Source of the DNA: an uncultured Parabacteroides sp. | Lineage (GTDB): Bacteria; Bacteroidota; Bacteroidia; Bacteroidales; Tannerellaceae | Length of the DNA stretch: 64,000 bases | NCBI GenBank assembly: GCA_910577325.1 | Contig: CAJTMR010000019.1 | Coordinates: 10,333-74,332, forward strand | Reading direction: 5' to 3' | Part shown: piece by piece, positions 54,549-63,822 of the stretch | Layout: each line of letters opens with the position of its first letter | Numbering within the stretch: position 1 is the stretch's first letter | Position numbers and translations under genes: made by a program | Notes under the pieces: generated by a model | Database searches by the model: none | What the model was told of the DNA's origin: nothing | The model's input: the letters and a program-made list of their open reading frames with translations, nothing else

Positions 54549-55619
54549 TTATTCCCTTGTCTTCTGTATCAGTAAGTAATCCAGCAATGTCATCGCCGTC
54601 ATTGATTCGACGATGGGAACAGCACGGGGTAAGACACACGGATCATGGCGTCCGCGGGCGGTCAGGATCGTGTCTTCGCCTTCCATGTTGACGGTTTCCT
54701 GTTCCATCAGGATCGTGGCAACCGATTTGAAGGCGATGCGGAAATATATGTCCTGTCCGTTCGAGATGCCTCCTTGTATGCCTCCCGAATGATTCGTATG
54801 GGTGTTGATGTGTCCGTTGTCATTGAAGAAGCGGTCGTTCCGTTCCGAACCACGATATAAAGCCGCATCGAAACCGTCACCATATTCGAAACCTTTCACG
54901 GCATTGATAGTCAGCATGGCATGTCCTAATGCCGCATGTAGTTTCCCGAATACCGGTTCGCCCAGGCCAACGGGAACTCCCTTTGCAACACAAGTGATCA
55001 CGCCGCCGACCGTATCTCCTTTGGATTTCACTTCCGCGATCAAAGCCTCCATTTTCCCGGCGGTCACCGGGTCCGGACAACGTACGGCAGTGTCTTCGGT
55101 CTTGTCCAAGTCGTAATCCGTGTATGCGCCGTTTAGTTTGATGTTTCCGACTTGCGAGGTAAATGCCTGTATTTGGATACCTTGCCGGCGAAGAACCAGT
55201 TTGGCGATCGCTCCGGCTACGCAACGGGCGATCGTTTCACGTGCCGACGAACGTCCGCCTCCGCGCGGGTCGCGGATTCCGTATTTGGTCTGGTAAGTAT
55301 AGTCGGCATGCGAAGGGCGATAGACACGTTTCATATTGTCGTAATCGGCCGAGTGCTGGTTCTTGTTCCAGATGACGAAACCGATCGGAGTACCTGTCGT
55401 TTTTCCTTCGTAAATACCGGAAAGAAACTGTACTTCGTCGTCTTCCTTCCGCGGCGTCGTGATTTTGGATTGTCCCGGTTTGCGGCGGTTCAGTTCGCTT
55501 TGGATAAAAGCCATGTCCAACTCGATACCGGCAGGGCATCCGTCTATGACACCTCCGATTCCGGGTCCATGCGATTCACCGAAAGAGGTCAGTCTGTATA
55601 TGTTTCCGAATGTGTTCAC
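54549..55619 (-). CDS. aroC: Chorismate synthase
   Basis: Encodes 356 residues. Signatures: GESHGPGIGGVIDGCPAG near the start, RPSHADYTYQTKYG, RGGGRSSARETIARVAAGA in near form (RETIARCVAGAIAK), and HSGGIQGGISNGQDI. It makes chorismate from EPSP, using reduced FMN. Its ATG overlaps the slyD stop by 4 bp, so it is translated from a slyD-aroC mRNA. No other aro gene is adjacent. Confidence 0.97.
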   Translation of the reverse strand: MNTFGNIYRLTSFGESHGPGIGGVIDGCPAGIELDMAFIQSELNRRKPGQSKITTPRKEDDEVQFLSGIYEGKTTGTPIGFVIWNKNQHSADYDNMKRVYRPSHADYTYQTKYGIRDPRGGGRSSARETIARCVAGAIAKLVLRRQGIQIQAFTSQVGNIKLNGAYTDYDLDKTEDTAVRCPDPVTAGKMEALIAEVKSKGDTVGGVITCVAKGVPVGLGEPVFGKLHAALGHAMLTINAVKGFEYGDGFDAALYRGSERNDRFFNDNGHINTHTNHSGGIQGGISNGQDIYFRIAFKSVATILMEQETVNMEGEDTILTARGRHDPCVLPRAVPIVESMTAMTLLDYLLIQKTRE

Positions 55620-56194
55620 TTACAACCTCCGCATCCGCATCCACCTTCGTGGTCATGATCGCCGCAACCGCTTCCGCAGTCGTCACAGCCGCATCCGCAT
55701 CCACCTGCCGGCGCAGTGAGGGCGGCGATTTCTTCAGCTGTCGGTTCATGCACATCGATGACTTCGCCGCTGAAATGCAACGTTTCGCCGGCCAGCGGAT
55801 GGTTGAAGTCCATGACGACGACATCTTCTTTTACTTCCAAGACAGAACCGTTCATGCGGTTGCCGTTCGAATCCATCATCGGGACGGTGTTGCCTTCCTT
55901 GATCATTTCCGAGTCGAACTTGCCGTCTACCTCGAAAATATTCTTCGGAAGATCCAGTACGTGTTCCTCCACATATTCGCCGTATGCATCAGCCGGGGTT
56001 ATAGAGAAATTAAATTTGTCGCCTACTTCCAGTCCTTTCAGAGCGTCTTCAAAAGCGGGGAGCATAGCACCTGTGCCAAAGATGAATTTCAGAGGTGTTT
56101 CGGTTGTTGCTCTTTCCATCAATTCGCGTTCTTCGCCTTCGCCTACGTTCAGGTCGTAAGTAACTGCAACGAACTTGTTTGCTGTAATTTTCAT
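55616..56194 (-). CDS. slyD: SlyD-type FKBP peptidyl-prolyl isomerase
   Basis: Encodes 192 residues from MKITANKFVAVTYDL. FKBP halves LMERATTETPLKFIFGTG and FNFSITPADAYGEYVEEHV flank the insert-in-flap domain. The last about 30 residues are a Gly/Cys/His metal-binding tail (GGCGCGCDDCGSGCGDHDH), as in nickel-binding SlyD. Acts as prolyl isomerase and chaperone, with possible nickel delivery. The frame is open 12 codons upstream without family similarity. It overlaps aroC by 4 bp. Confidence 0.92.
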   Translation of the reverse strand: MKITANKFVAVTYDLNVGEGEERELMERATTETPLKFIFGTGAMLPAFEDALKGLEVGDKFNFSITPADAYGEYVEEHVLDLPKNIFEVDGKFDSEMIKEGNTVPMMDSNGNRMNGSVLEVKEDVVVMDFNHPLAGETLHFSGEVIDVHEPTAEEIAALTAPAGGCGCGCDDCGSGCGDHDHEGGCGCGGCK

Positions 56195-56289
56195 TTGTAA
56201 TTGTATTTGTGATAAATAAAACGATGACAAATTTACGCATAATTTCCGACTTGTCAGCCTAATCTCCTATTTAAATAGGCAAACGTTTT

Positions 56290-57465
56290 TTATTTCTCAT
56301 CTATAGCTTTCTTCAAAGCATCCAGCGCGGAAGACAGCGTGGAACGCGGACAGCCGATGTTCAAACGCATGTATCCTTCACCTCCGGGACCGAACATGCT
56401 TCCGTCATTCAGCAACAGGCCGGCTTTATCTTGAAACAGGCTTACCAGTTCAGGCTGACTTAGCCCGAGGTCACGGCAGTCCAGCCATATAAGGAAAGAC
56501 GCCTGTGGTGGATAGACCTTGATTTTCGGAAGGTTGGATTTGCAATATTCATCTACGAAGCGGACATTTTCAGTGATATACATCCGCATCTGTTGCAACC
56601 ATTCGGCTCCGTAGGTATAAGCGGCTTCTGTCGCCGTATAGGCAAAGATCGTTCCGGCATTGAATTCTCCCGCTTCCATGAAAGAGTAGAATTGTCCGCG
56701 TACCTCCGCATTGGGGATGATCGAATAGGAGGTTACGATTCCGGCAATATTGAAGGTCTTGCTCGGGGCCATGAATGTGATGCTGCAATTGGCCGCTGTT
56801 TCCGAAACAGTCGCGAACGGATGATGCGTATATTGCGGGTATGCCATCTCTGCATGGATTTCATCAGAGATGACGAGTATGTTATGTTTGCTACAAACCT
56901 CTGCCAACTTGGCCAGCGTGTCTTTTTCCCAGACGATGCCGCCCGGATTATGAGGGTTGCAAAGGATCAGGACCTTGCAGTGTTCGTCGATGACCGATTC
57001 AAGACTCTCGAGATCCATTTCATAAGTGCCGTCTACCATTTTCAGCGGGTTGTAAACGACTTCGCGGTGCATGCTTTCGGGAACAATACGGAAAGGGTGG
57101 TAAACCGGTGGCTGGATGATTACTTTGTCGCCAGGCCGGGTGAAACATTGCAAAACGAAACCGATTCCCTTTACGATACCGGGGATATAACTGAGCCATT
57201 CTCGTCGGATTTTCCAGTTATGCTTGTAGTGGACCCACTCGATGATGCTATTGTAGTAGGAATCCGAATCGAACGTGTATCCGAAAACTTCATGCTCGCA
57301 GCGTTTTTTGATGGCATCCACGATGAAGTCCGGTGTGCGGAAATCCATGTCGGCTACCCAAAGAGGGATGAGGTGCTCATTCCCGAACTCTTTTTTCAGA
57401 AGATCGAATTTGACACAATTCGTTCCTCGACGTTCGATGGTCTCGTCAAAGTTGTATTGTTTCAT
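56290..57465 (-). CDS. patB: PatB/MalY-type PLP-dependent C-S lyase
   Basis: Encodes 391 residues from MKQYNFDETIERRGTNCVKFD. Fold type I PLP enzyme: LILCNPHNPGG, VISDEIHAEMAYP with the Asp that holds the PLP ring, and the lysine in MAPSKTFNIAG (about residue 235). Relatives cleave cystathionine or cysteine-S-conjugates, or act as aminotransferases. A -7 box TATCTTTG on the minus strand (57506-57513) lies upstream. The PUL 3 promoter switch is next, and its reverse orientation would read toward this gene. Confidence 0.9.
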   Translation of the reverse strand: MKQYNFDETIERRGTNCVKFDLLKKEFGNEHLIPLWVADMDFRTPDFIVDAIKKRCEHEVFGYTFDSDSYYNSIIEWVHYKHNWKIRREWLSYIPGIVKGIGFVLQCFTRPGDKVIIQPPVYHPFRIVPESMHREVVYNPLKMVDGTYEMDLESLESVIDEHCKVLILCNPHNPGGIVWEKDTLAKLAEVCSKHNILVISDEIHAEMAYPQYTHHPFATVSETAANCSITFMAPSKTFNIAGIVTSYSIIPNAEVRGQFYSFMEAGEFNAGTIFAYTATEAAYTYGAEWLQQMRMYITENVRFVDEYCKSNLPKIKVYPPQASFLIWLDCRDLGLSQPELVSLFQDKAGLLLNDGSMFGPGGEGYMRLNIGCPRSTLSSALDALKKAIDEK

Positions 57466-57505
57466 ATTGTATGTTCTATAAATCTGTTTTATCGATAGAT
57501 TGTGC

Positions 57506-57513
57506 CAAAGATA
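57506..57513 (-). promoter_or_regulatory. -7 box of the patB promoter
   Basis: TATCTTTG on the minus strand, 40 bp before the start codon. Confidence 0.45.
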
Positions 57514-57624
57514 CGAATAATATTTAAATTCCGAATCCGGGCAAAAGAGATATCTGGCGGCCTTCGCTTTACCGATGGATAAGAGTGGATTGGGTTTGAT
57601 AATAGGATGGAAAGATAAGGGCTG

Positions 57625-57811
57625 TAGTTCTGAGAGAACTATGGGATTTAAGAGGGCGGAAAACATGAATTATTGGCGCTTTTCGTTTGGCAGGAGATGG
57701 TTTGATAGAAAAAAAATGATATTTTTTGTGTTTTTTATTCCAAATTAGTGGTAGTAAAAATTATTTTGCTTATTTTTGCAATTGAAATGTTCCATAGTTC
57801 TCTCAGGACTA
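57625..57811. promoter_or_regulatory. Putative invertible promoter switch upstream of susC 3 (present orientation ON)
   Basis: TAGTTCTGAGAGAACTATGG (57625-57644) and, in reverse, TAGTCCTGAGAGAACTATGG (57792-57811) match at 19 of 20 bases. Each site is a palindrome around an asymmetric GAG/CTC centre, the same design as the PUL 2 sites. The 147 bp between contain a -7 box facing susC (TATTTTTG, 57771-57778). No TAnnTTTG faces the other way. The layout is that of known Bacteroides phase-variable promoters; no recombinase is in view. It occupies most of the 371 bp between patB and susC. Confidence 0.75.
57771..57778 (+). promoter_or_regulatory. -7 box inside the PUL 3 switch, facing susC
   Basis: TATTTTTG, 13 bp before the right inverted site. 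The -33 region is weak (TTAG at 57745-57748). Confidence 0.5.
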
Positions 57812-57836
57812 TGGAAATAACAGGGTTTTGAAACAG

Positions 57837-60830
57837 ATGAATGTGTATAATAAATCTAAATCAGTGATTATGATGAAAAGAAAAATGTTGTTATTGCTTA
57901 CCTGTTGTATAATAGGTATAGGTATGGTGATGGCTCAGACGTCCAAAGTGACCGGTAAGGTGTTGTCTTCGGAAGACGGAGAGGCGATTATCGGAGCGAC
58001 CATTATGGTGAAAGGTACGACAATCGGTACCACGACGGATGAGAATGGTGTTTTTTCCTTGACAAACATACCGGCTTCCGGCAAGGAGTTGGAAATTTCG
58101 TTTGTCGGTATGGAATCGGTAACGGTTAAGATCAAACCGAATTTGACGATTTCATTGAAGACTTCTTCGGAAATGCTTGAAGAAGTATTGATTACGGGAA
58201 CGTATGGATCGGCTAAAAAGTTAGGTTCAGTGGTCGGTTCGGTTGCAGCGGTCAAGTCGGAAAAGATTTCGAATCGTCCGAGTGCGAACTTTGCGGATGC
58301 CTTGCAGGGCCAGGTTGCCGGTTTGCAGGTGTTTACCTCTTCCGGTGAGCCGAGTGAGAACGTTTCTATGCGTATGCGTGGTGTCGGTTCTCTCAACTCT
58401 TCTACCGAACCGTTGTTCATTCTGGATGGAGCGCCGATTTCAAGTGGCGTGTTCACGGCTTTGAATCCGAGTGATATCGAAAACGTGACGATCTTGAAAG
58501 ATGCCTCTTCTACTTCTATCTACGGTTCTCGTGCTGCAAACGGCGTGGTCGTTATTACCAGCAAACGTGGTAGAGGAGCCAAGCCTACGGTAGTCGTGAA
58601 AGGACAGTACGGTTTCTCTCAACCGGCTCTTCCGACATCTAAAATGATGAATACGGAACAGTATTACACGCTGTGGAAATCCATTAACCCGAATGCCAAT
58701 TTCTCTGTGATTGAAAAGGCTATGGGGCTGGGAATCTCTACGGACTGGCAGGATTATTTCTTGAAAGACAATGCGCCGACGTGGCAGTTGGATGCCAGCA
58801 TCTCCGGTGTTGCAAACAATACGAACTACTTTATCTCGGCCAGCCACTATGATGCCGACGGTATCGAGCCGGCTTCCGGTATGCGCCGCGAGACTTTGCG
58901 TAGCAATCTGGATACGAAAGTTTTCGATTGGCTGCGTGTAGGGGTGAACTTGGGGCTTTCTTATGAAGACTGGGAAACAAACGGTTTCGCATCAAGCGGT
59001 AACAGTTGGTATAATGTGTCAACCTTGAGCCGTTGGGCTTTCCCGTTCGAAACTCCCTACGAGGTGATCGAAGACGGAAAAGGCGGTTATTCGTTTGGCA
59101 ATCGCAAAGACCTGCTGGATGTGCTGGGTTTGTGGAACCCTTATTATTTGTTGGAAAACCAGCCGACGGAAAAGAACAAGATCCGTCTCTATGGTAATAT
59201 GTTCGAAGAACTCACTCCGGTGAAAGGCTTGACGTTGCGCGCTTCACAGGCGATGGATGCTTTCGATTACAGATATCGTTACAGAAATATGCCTGCACGA
59301 TATAACGACTATACCGGTGCTGCAAGAGAATCGTTCGAACGCTATTCTTCGTTCACGTTCACAAATACGGCTGAGTATAAGTTCGATATCGACAAAGTCC
59401 ACAATGTTACGGCTTTGGTCGGACAGGAAGCGATTGTTTTCGACCGCAGCTCGTTCGGGGCCAGTGTGACAGGTATTACCGATGACCGTTTGACATTGAT
59501 CAGCCACGGTACGAAGTATGATAAACCGAGTGCGGATCTTCGGAAAAAGGTGATGAACTCTTTCTTCGCTCGTGCCGAATATAATTATGCTGAAAAATAT
59601 TATTTCGATGCTTCTTATCGTACGGACGGTTCTTCTTTGTTTGGTAAGAACAAGCGTTGGGCTTCTTTCTTCTCGCTGGGAGCCATGTGGGATATGAAAA
59701 AGGAAGATTTCTTGGCTGATACCGATTGGTTGTCCGATTTACGCTTGAAAGTCAGCTACGGTACGACCGGTAACTCCGCTTTCGAAGGTGATCCTTACTA
59801 TCCGGCTTTGGGATTGATCGGTACAGGAAACTATAATGAAGGCCAGTCTTTCGGTATTTCTTCTGTGCAAAACGATGATTTGACTTGGGAAAAGCAGAAG
59901 ACGCTTAACGTAGGTCTCAACACTCGTTTCTTCGGCCGTTTGGGTGTCGACTTCGATTTCTACAACAAAGTGACTCAAGATATGTTGATGACGATTCCGT
60001 TCTCTTACACGACCGGTCATAGCTCAGGTTGGGGTAATATCGGTAGTATGTTCAACCGCGGTTTCGAGTTGACGGCTACTTATGACATCATTTCCAATAA
60101 GAATATGTACTGGACTGTTTCGGCTAACATCAACTACAATAAAAACGAAATCACGGAACTGTTCGGTGGACGCGATGAATATGTGTTGGCAAATACCGGT
60201 TTGAAATATCAGGTCGGCAAGCCTTATGGAGAATTCTATTATGTAAGATGGGTAGGTGTTGATCCTCAGGACGGACAGCAGATCTGGCTGGACAAGGATG
60301 GTAACGAGACGAAGGAATATTCCGAAAACAACGCTGCCTACACTGGCAAGCAGCAGTTCGCACCGTGGTCCGGAGGTTTCGGAACCCGTTTCGACTGGAA
60401 GGGCTTTAGCGTAAGCGCCGATTTCTCTTTCATGCTGGGCAAGTGGATGATCGACAATGACCGTTATTTCGTTGAAAACCCGAATTTTGTCGGACAGTTG
60501 AACCAGACGGTCGAAATGGAAAAAATGTGGACGACTCCGGGACAGATAACGGATATTCCGGCTGTCGATGCTCCGAGATATTTTGACACTCACCTGTTGG
60601 AAAATGCTTCATTCCTGCGTTTGAAGAACCTGACGATCGGTTATAACTTGCCGAACGATTTGTTGAGAAAGACCGGATTCTTGAGAGGCATACGCGTGTT
60701 TGCTGTCGGACGTAACTTGTTGACGGCTACAAAATATAAAGGTGCGGACCCGGAAGTCGATTCAAACTTGCAGTTGGGTAAATATCCGAATACACGCCAG
60801 TTCTCGTTTGGCGCAGAATTTACATTCTAA
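57837..60830 (+). CDS. SusC/RagA TonB-dependent transporter (PUL 3)
   Basis: Encodes 997 residues. ATG at 57837 is used here; ATGs at 57870/57873 would start right at the signal peptide (MKRKMLLLLTCCIIGIGMVM). Then the beta domain (GKVLSSEDGEAIIGATIMVKG), plug (LFILDGAPISSG, SSTSIYGSRAANG) and barrel ending FTF. No STN domain, as in PUL 2. Substrate unknown. susD follows 21 bp later. Controlled by the invertible segment just upstream. Confidence 0.93.
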   Translation: MNVYNKSKSVIMMKRKMLLLLTCCIIGIGMVMAQTSKVTGKVLSSEDGEAIIGATIMVKGTTIGTTTDENGVFSLTNIPASGKELEISFVGMESVTVKIKPNLTISLKTSSEMLEEVLITGTYGSAKKLGSVVGSVAAVKSEKISNRPSANFADALQGQVAGLQVFTSSGEPSENVSMRMRGVGSLNSSTEPLFILDGAPISSGVFTALNPSDIENVTILKDASSTSIYGSRAANGVVVITSKRGRGAKPTVVVKGQYGFSQPALPTSKMMNTEQYYTLWKSINPNANFSVIEKAMGLGISTDWQDYFLKDNAPTWQLDASISGVANNTNYFISASHYDADGIEPASGMRRETLRSNLDTKVFDWLRVGVNLGLSYEDWETNGFASSGNSWYNVSTLSRWAFPFETPYEVIEDGKGGYSFGNRKDLLDVLGLWNPYYLLENQPTEKNKIRLYGNMFEELTPVKGLTLRASQAMDAFDYRYRYRNMPARYNDYTGAARESFERYSSFTFTNTAEYKFDIDKVHNVTALVGQEAIVFDRSSFGASVTGITDDRLTLISHGTKYDKPSADLRKKVMNSFFARAEYNYAEKYYFDASYRTDGSSLFGKNKRWASFFSLGAMWDMKKEDFLADTDWLSDLRLKVSYGTTGNSAFEGDPYYPALGLIGTGNYNEGQSFGISSVQNDDLTWEKQKTLNVGLNTRFFGRLGVDFDFYNKVTQDMLMTIPFSYTTGHSSGWGNIGSMFNRGFELTATYDIISNKNMYWTVSANINYNKNEITELFGGRDEYVLANTGLKYQVGKPYGEFYYVRWVGVDPQDGQQIWLDKDGNETKEYSENNAAYTGKQQFAPWSGGFGTRFDWKGFSVSADFSFMLGKWMIDNDRYFVENPNFVGQLNQTVEMEKMWTTPGQITDIPAVDAPRYFDTHLLENASFLRLKNLTIGYNLPNDLLRKTGFLRGIRVFAVGRNLLTATKYKGADPEVDSNLQLGKYPNTRQFSFGAEFTF

Positions 60831-60851
60831 TCAATTATAAAGAAAAAGAAT

Positions 60852-62357
60852 ATGAATATGAATAAAAAGTATATATTGTCTTTGCTCGCTTGTGCGGCAT
60901 TTACTGCCTGTGATATGGACCTGACACCGGAAACCAGTATCTCGACAGGCGAATCGGTCCAGAGCGTGTTGGACTGCCAGAAATATAGTAATTTGATCCA
61001 TGGCGAATGGCGTGGTTATATACAGGGGACATACGATATGGATGCCTTGGTGCAGTCGGGCTTGATTACGGCTACTGCCGATTACGGGAACACCTACGGG
61101 GCTTTTTATCGTTGGGACTATACGATTTCCGATGGCGCTTTTTCCGGTTGTTGGGCTGATAATTACAATTATATCGCCAATGCAAACGTGTTGCTGAAAG
61201 GCGGGCAGGCTTTGTTGGATGCCAACACCTTGTCGGACAGCGAACGTGCCCAGGTGAGCCTTTACATGGGACATGCCTATTTTTCACGTGCGTTTGCCTA
61301 TTTCGAACTGGCTCGCCACTTCTGTAAAAACTATGAACCGGCGACCGCTTCCAGCGATTACGGAGTTCCTTTGACATTGGAATATAATCCGTCTTCGAAT
61401 GCTTCGACTTATCCGGGGCGCAGTTCTTTGGCCGAAACATTCAAGCAGATCACGGATGATTTGGCTAAAGCCGAAAAAATGGTGACAACCCAAGGCTCTG
61501 TCCAATCCGCCTATATCACGATCGATGTCGTAAAAGCGCTCAAAGCACGTGTCGCATTGGAAATGGAAGACTACCAGACGGCGATCTCAGCGGCTACTGC
61601 CTTGATTAACGGAGGCAAATATACGTTGATGAGTGATGCTCTCGCCTATGCCAGAATGTGGAGATTCGATGAAGGGACGGAAGCGATCTGGCAGTTCTTT
61701 ATGAATAAGAACGAATTGGGTCCCAACGCACTGGGTAGCTCGTTTTGTGGTGTGATCGATAAGTTGCCGCGTCCTTCTTATCTCCCGACGAAGACTGTTT
61801 TGGATTTGTATGATCAAAAGAACGATATCCGTTACGATGCTTATTTCGTTTATGACAGCATCGACGCGCAGTCGGTTGAGGATTTTGAACTGACTTTTTG
61901 CAAGAAATGGCCGGGTAATCCGGAACTGTATGATGGAAAGACAAACGTTACTAACAAGACGAAAGCTTTCCGTATTTCGGAAATGTACTTGATCGCAGCC
62001 GAAGCGTATGCCATGTCCGGGGATGCGGCGAATGCATCCAAGATGCTGAACGTTTTGAGAACTGCCCGTATCAAAGGATGGACGGCGCAGTCTTATAGCG
62101 GTGATGCTTTGATGAAGGAGATCCAGGACGAGTATGTTCGCGAGTTGTTTGGCGAAGATCCTTACCTCTTCAACTTGAAGCGTTGGAAAAAAGGTTTGAA
62201 TCGTTCAAAGAGCGAAGCTCAGGTGGAATCTTATTTGCCGGCATTGGGAACTGATTTGGTGAAAGCCGCCAATGATCCTTGGTGGGTATGGCCGATCCCG
62301 AAAAATGAAATCGATTCCAACCCGCAGATCAAAGATCAACAAAATGAAGGTTATTAA
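60852..62357 (+). CDS. SusD/RagB lipoprotein (PUL 3)
   Basis: Encodes 501 residues with lipobox FTAC. Helical TPR regions with YFSRAFAYFELARHFCKNY and the C-terminal EIQDEYVRELFGEDPYLFNLKRW (cut) are the typical SusD pattern. It ends NEGY and is followed by a hairpin. It pairs with the preceding SusC at the cell surface. No glycoside hydrolase follows in the window. Confidence 0.92.
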   Translation: MNMNKKYILSLLACAAFTACDMDLTPETSISTGESVQSVLDCQKYSNLIHGEWRGYIQGTYDMDALVQSGLITATADYGNTYGAFYRWDYTISDGAFSGCWADNYNYIANANVLLKGGQALLDANTLSDSERAQVSLYMGHAYFSRAFAYFELARHFCKNYEPATASSDYGVPLTLEYNPSSNASTYPGRSSLAETFKQITDDLAKAEKMVTTQGSVQSAYITIDVVKALKARVALEMEDYQTAISAATALINGGKYTLMSDALAYARMWRFDEGTEAIWQFFMNKNELGPNALGSSFCGVIDKLPRPSYLPTKTVLDLYDQKNDIRYDAYFVYDSIDAQSVEDFELTFCKKWPGNPELYDGKTNVTNKTKAFRISEMYLIAAEAYAMSGDAANASKMLNVLRTARIKGWTAQSYSGDALMKEIQDEYVRELFGEDPYLFNLKRWKKGLNRSKSEAQVESYLPALGTDLVKAANDPWWVWPIPKNEIDSNPQIKDQQNEGY

Positions 62358-62387
62358 CCTTATCTAACACACATAAATAACTATATA

Positions 62388-62421
62388 GGGGAATGGCTGA
62401 ATGGGAATTTCGCCATTCCCC
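62388..62421 (+). terminator. Hairpin after susD 3
   Basis: GGGGAATGGC (62388-62397) and GCCATTCCCC (62412-62421) pair perfectly; a weak T tail follows. Confidence 0.55.
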
Positions 62422-62532
62422 GTCTTAAAAATGAATTGGACCCCTTGTCGTTCGGATGAATGGCAAAAACTCTCTTGAAAGACGCAAGTCTTACTTTGTT
62501 TGTTTTAAATTAACGATCTGATCCTATTATTT

Positions 62533-63810
62533 ATGAAACGTTTTTTGATCCAATTTTTCATTTTCTCCTTTTTCTTGTTTTTGTTGGATGCTTGCCATGA
62601 CGATTTGCCGATTGTCCCGGATAAGACGGCATCTTTCTCTGCCGTGACCAAGTCGGCCGGCGTGTTAGACGACAACCTGTTGTTGATTCAGGCAGCCATG
62701 CAGCGTGTCGACAGCGCCGTTCCTTTTTTGGATGAATTTTACCGGCTGTATGGAACGCCCTTGTGGGAATATGCTATTCCGTTGGGTGAGGAGGAGCGCG
62801 ATATATCCTACTTTGTTCCAGTCTATGACGAAAAGCATCCTAATATCATCAACACGATCTGGTTTTTTGACATTTTCGAAGATACGCTTCGTTATCGGAC
62901 GTTCACTCGTGAAAACGAACATATTCGTGCCAATCAACAGGATTTTGTCTTTGATGAGTTGAGTTATAATATCTTCGGCGACGAGTAGGCAGGCGTAATG
63001 AAGTTCGAAGATCCGCCTCAAACTCGCGCTTGGGGAAAAGAGTATTATGATTGTCATTATGGAATCATAGAATGGGGTGATATCGAGGTTTTCAATGAAT
63101 TGTTATGTAAGGAGCGAACCGTTTGGATATCTGAAACTATCGACTCGACTGATGCCAACCCGATTATTGGAGGAGAAACAGGGATCGGTGGAGGCGGTGG
63201 CGGAGACGGTGACGGCGAAACAGGAAATGTCCCTTCCGGTTCTTCCAATAGTAAGATTACCAAGGAAAACCTGAATCAAAGGATTTCGGATATAAAGAAA
63301 AGAATGAAGGAATTGGCTTGTAACATCGATGATGTGGAGATAGGGCTTCCGACGGGTGTATGTGCAAGTAATGCCAGGGTTGAGGTAGATGAAATAACAG
63401 GCAAAAAGAAAATAGCTCTTTGCTATAAGTTTTTTGGGTTTGAATATCAGGATCAAATCTCTATCATTTATCATGAGGCTTATCATTGTAATTATGATGA
63501 GGCTTTGTCAAGCAAGTATGAAATGCCGCTGAATCCTTCATATTATCTTCAAATTCCTCAGGAACATTTGGATTACTTGTTGAAGTATGAGTTTGATGGT
63601 ATCACGAATGCTATGAGTTTTATTAATAAAGAAATGGCTAAGATTACTGTTTTGCGTTGTCCGGAATATTATATGAACGAGATAAACGCATATAATGCTG
63701 AAATCAGGTTAAACCCATCTGTGTCTGAAAAATATAGTCTTGAAAGGTTGTTTGTGTTGTGGGTGCAGCAAACTCTGTATAACTATTCATTGAAACATTA
63801 TAAATTTTAA
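62533..63810 (+). pseudogene. HExxH lipoprotein interrupted by an in-frame amber codon
   Basis: Two open stretches in one frame, 62533-62988 (151 residues) and 62998-63810, are split by TAG at 62986. The first has lipobox LLDAC and no known fold. The second has a Gly/Asp-rich linker (GGGGGGDGDGETG) and IIYHEAYHCNYDEA, an HExxH zinc-binding motif (63472-63486). Read through, the protein has about 425 residues: lipoprotein signal, N-domain, linker, zincin-like domain. CAG-to-TAG is the simplest cause. Otherwise the second part could start at the ATG at 62998 as a separate cytoplasmic protein, which is less likely because it has no signal. The family is unknown to me. Confidence 0.65.
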
Positions 63811-63822
63811 ACTTCAAGCGTT

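Noticed and set aside
62986..62988. TAG as a recoded or readthrough codon in the HExxH lipoprotein
   Set aside because: No recoding signal or structure is visible after it; a point mutation is simpler.
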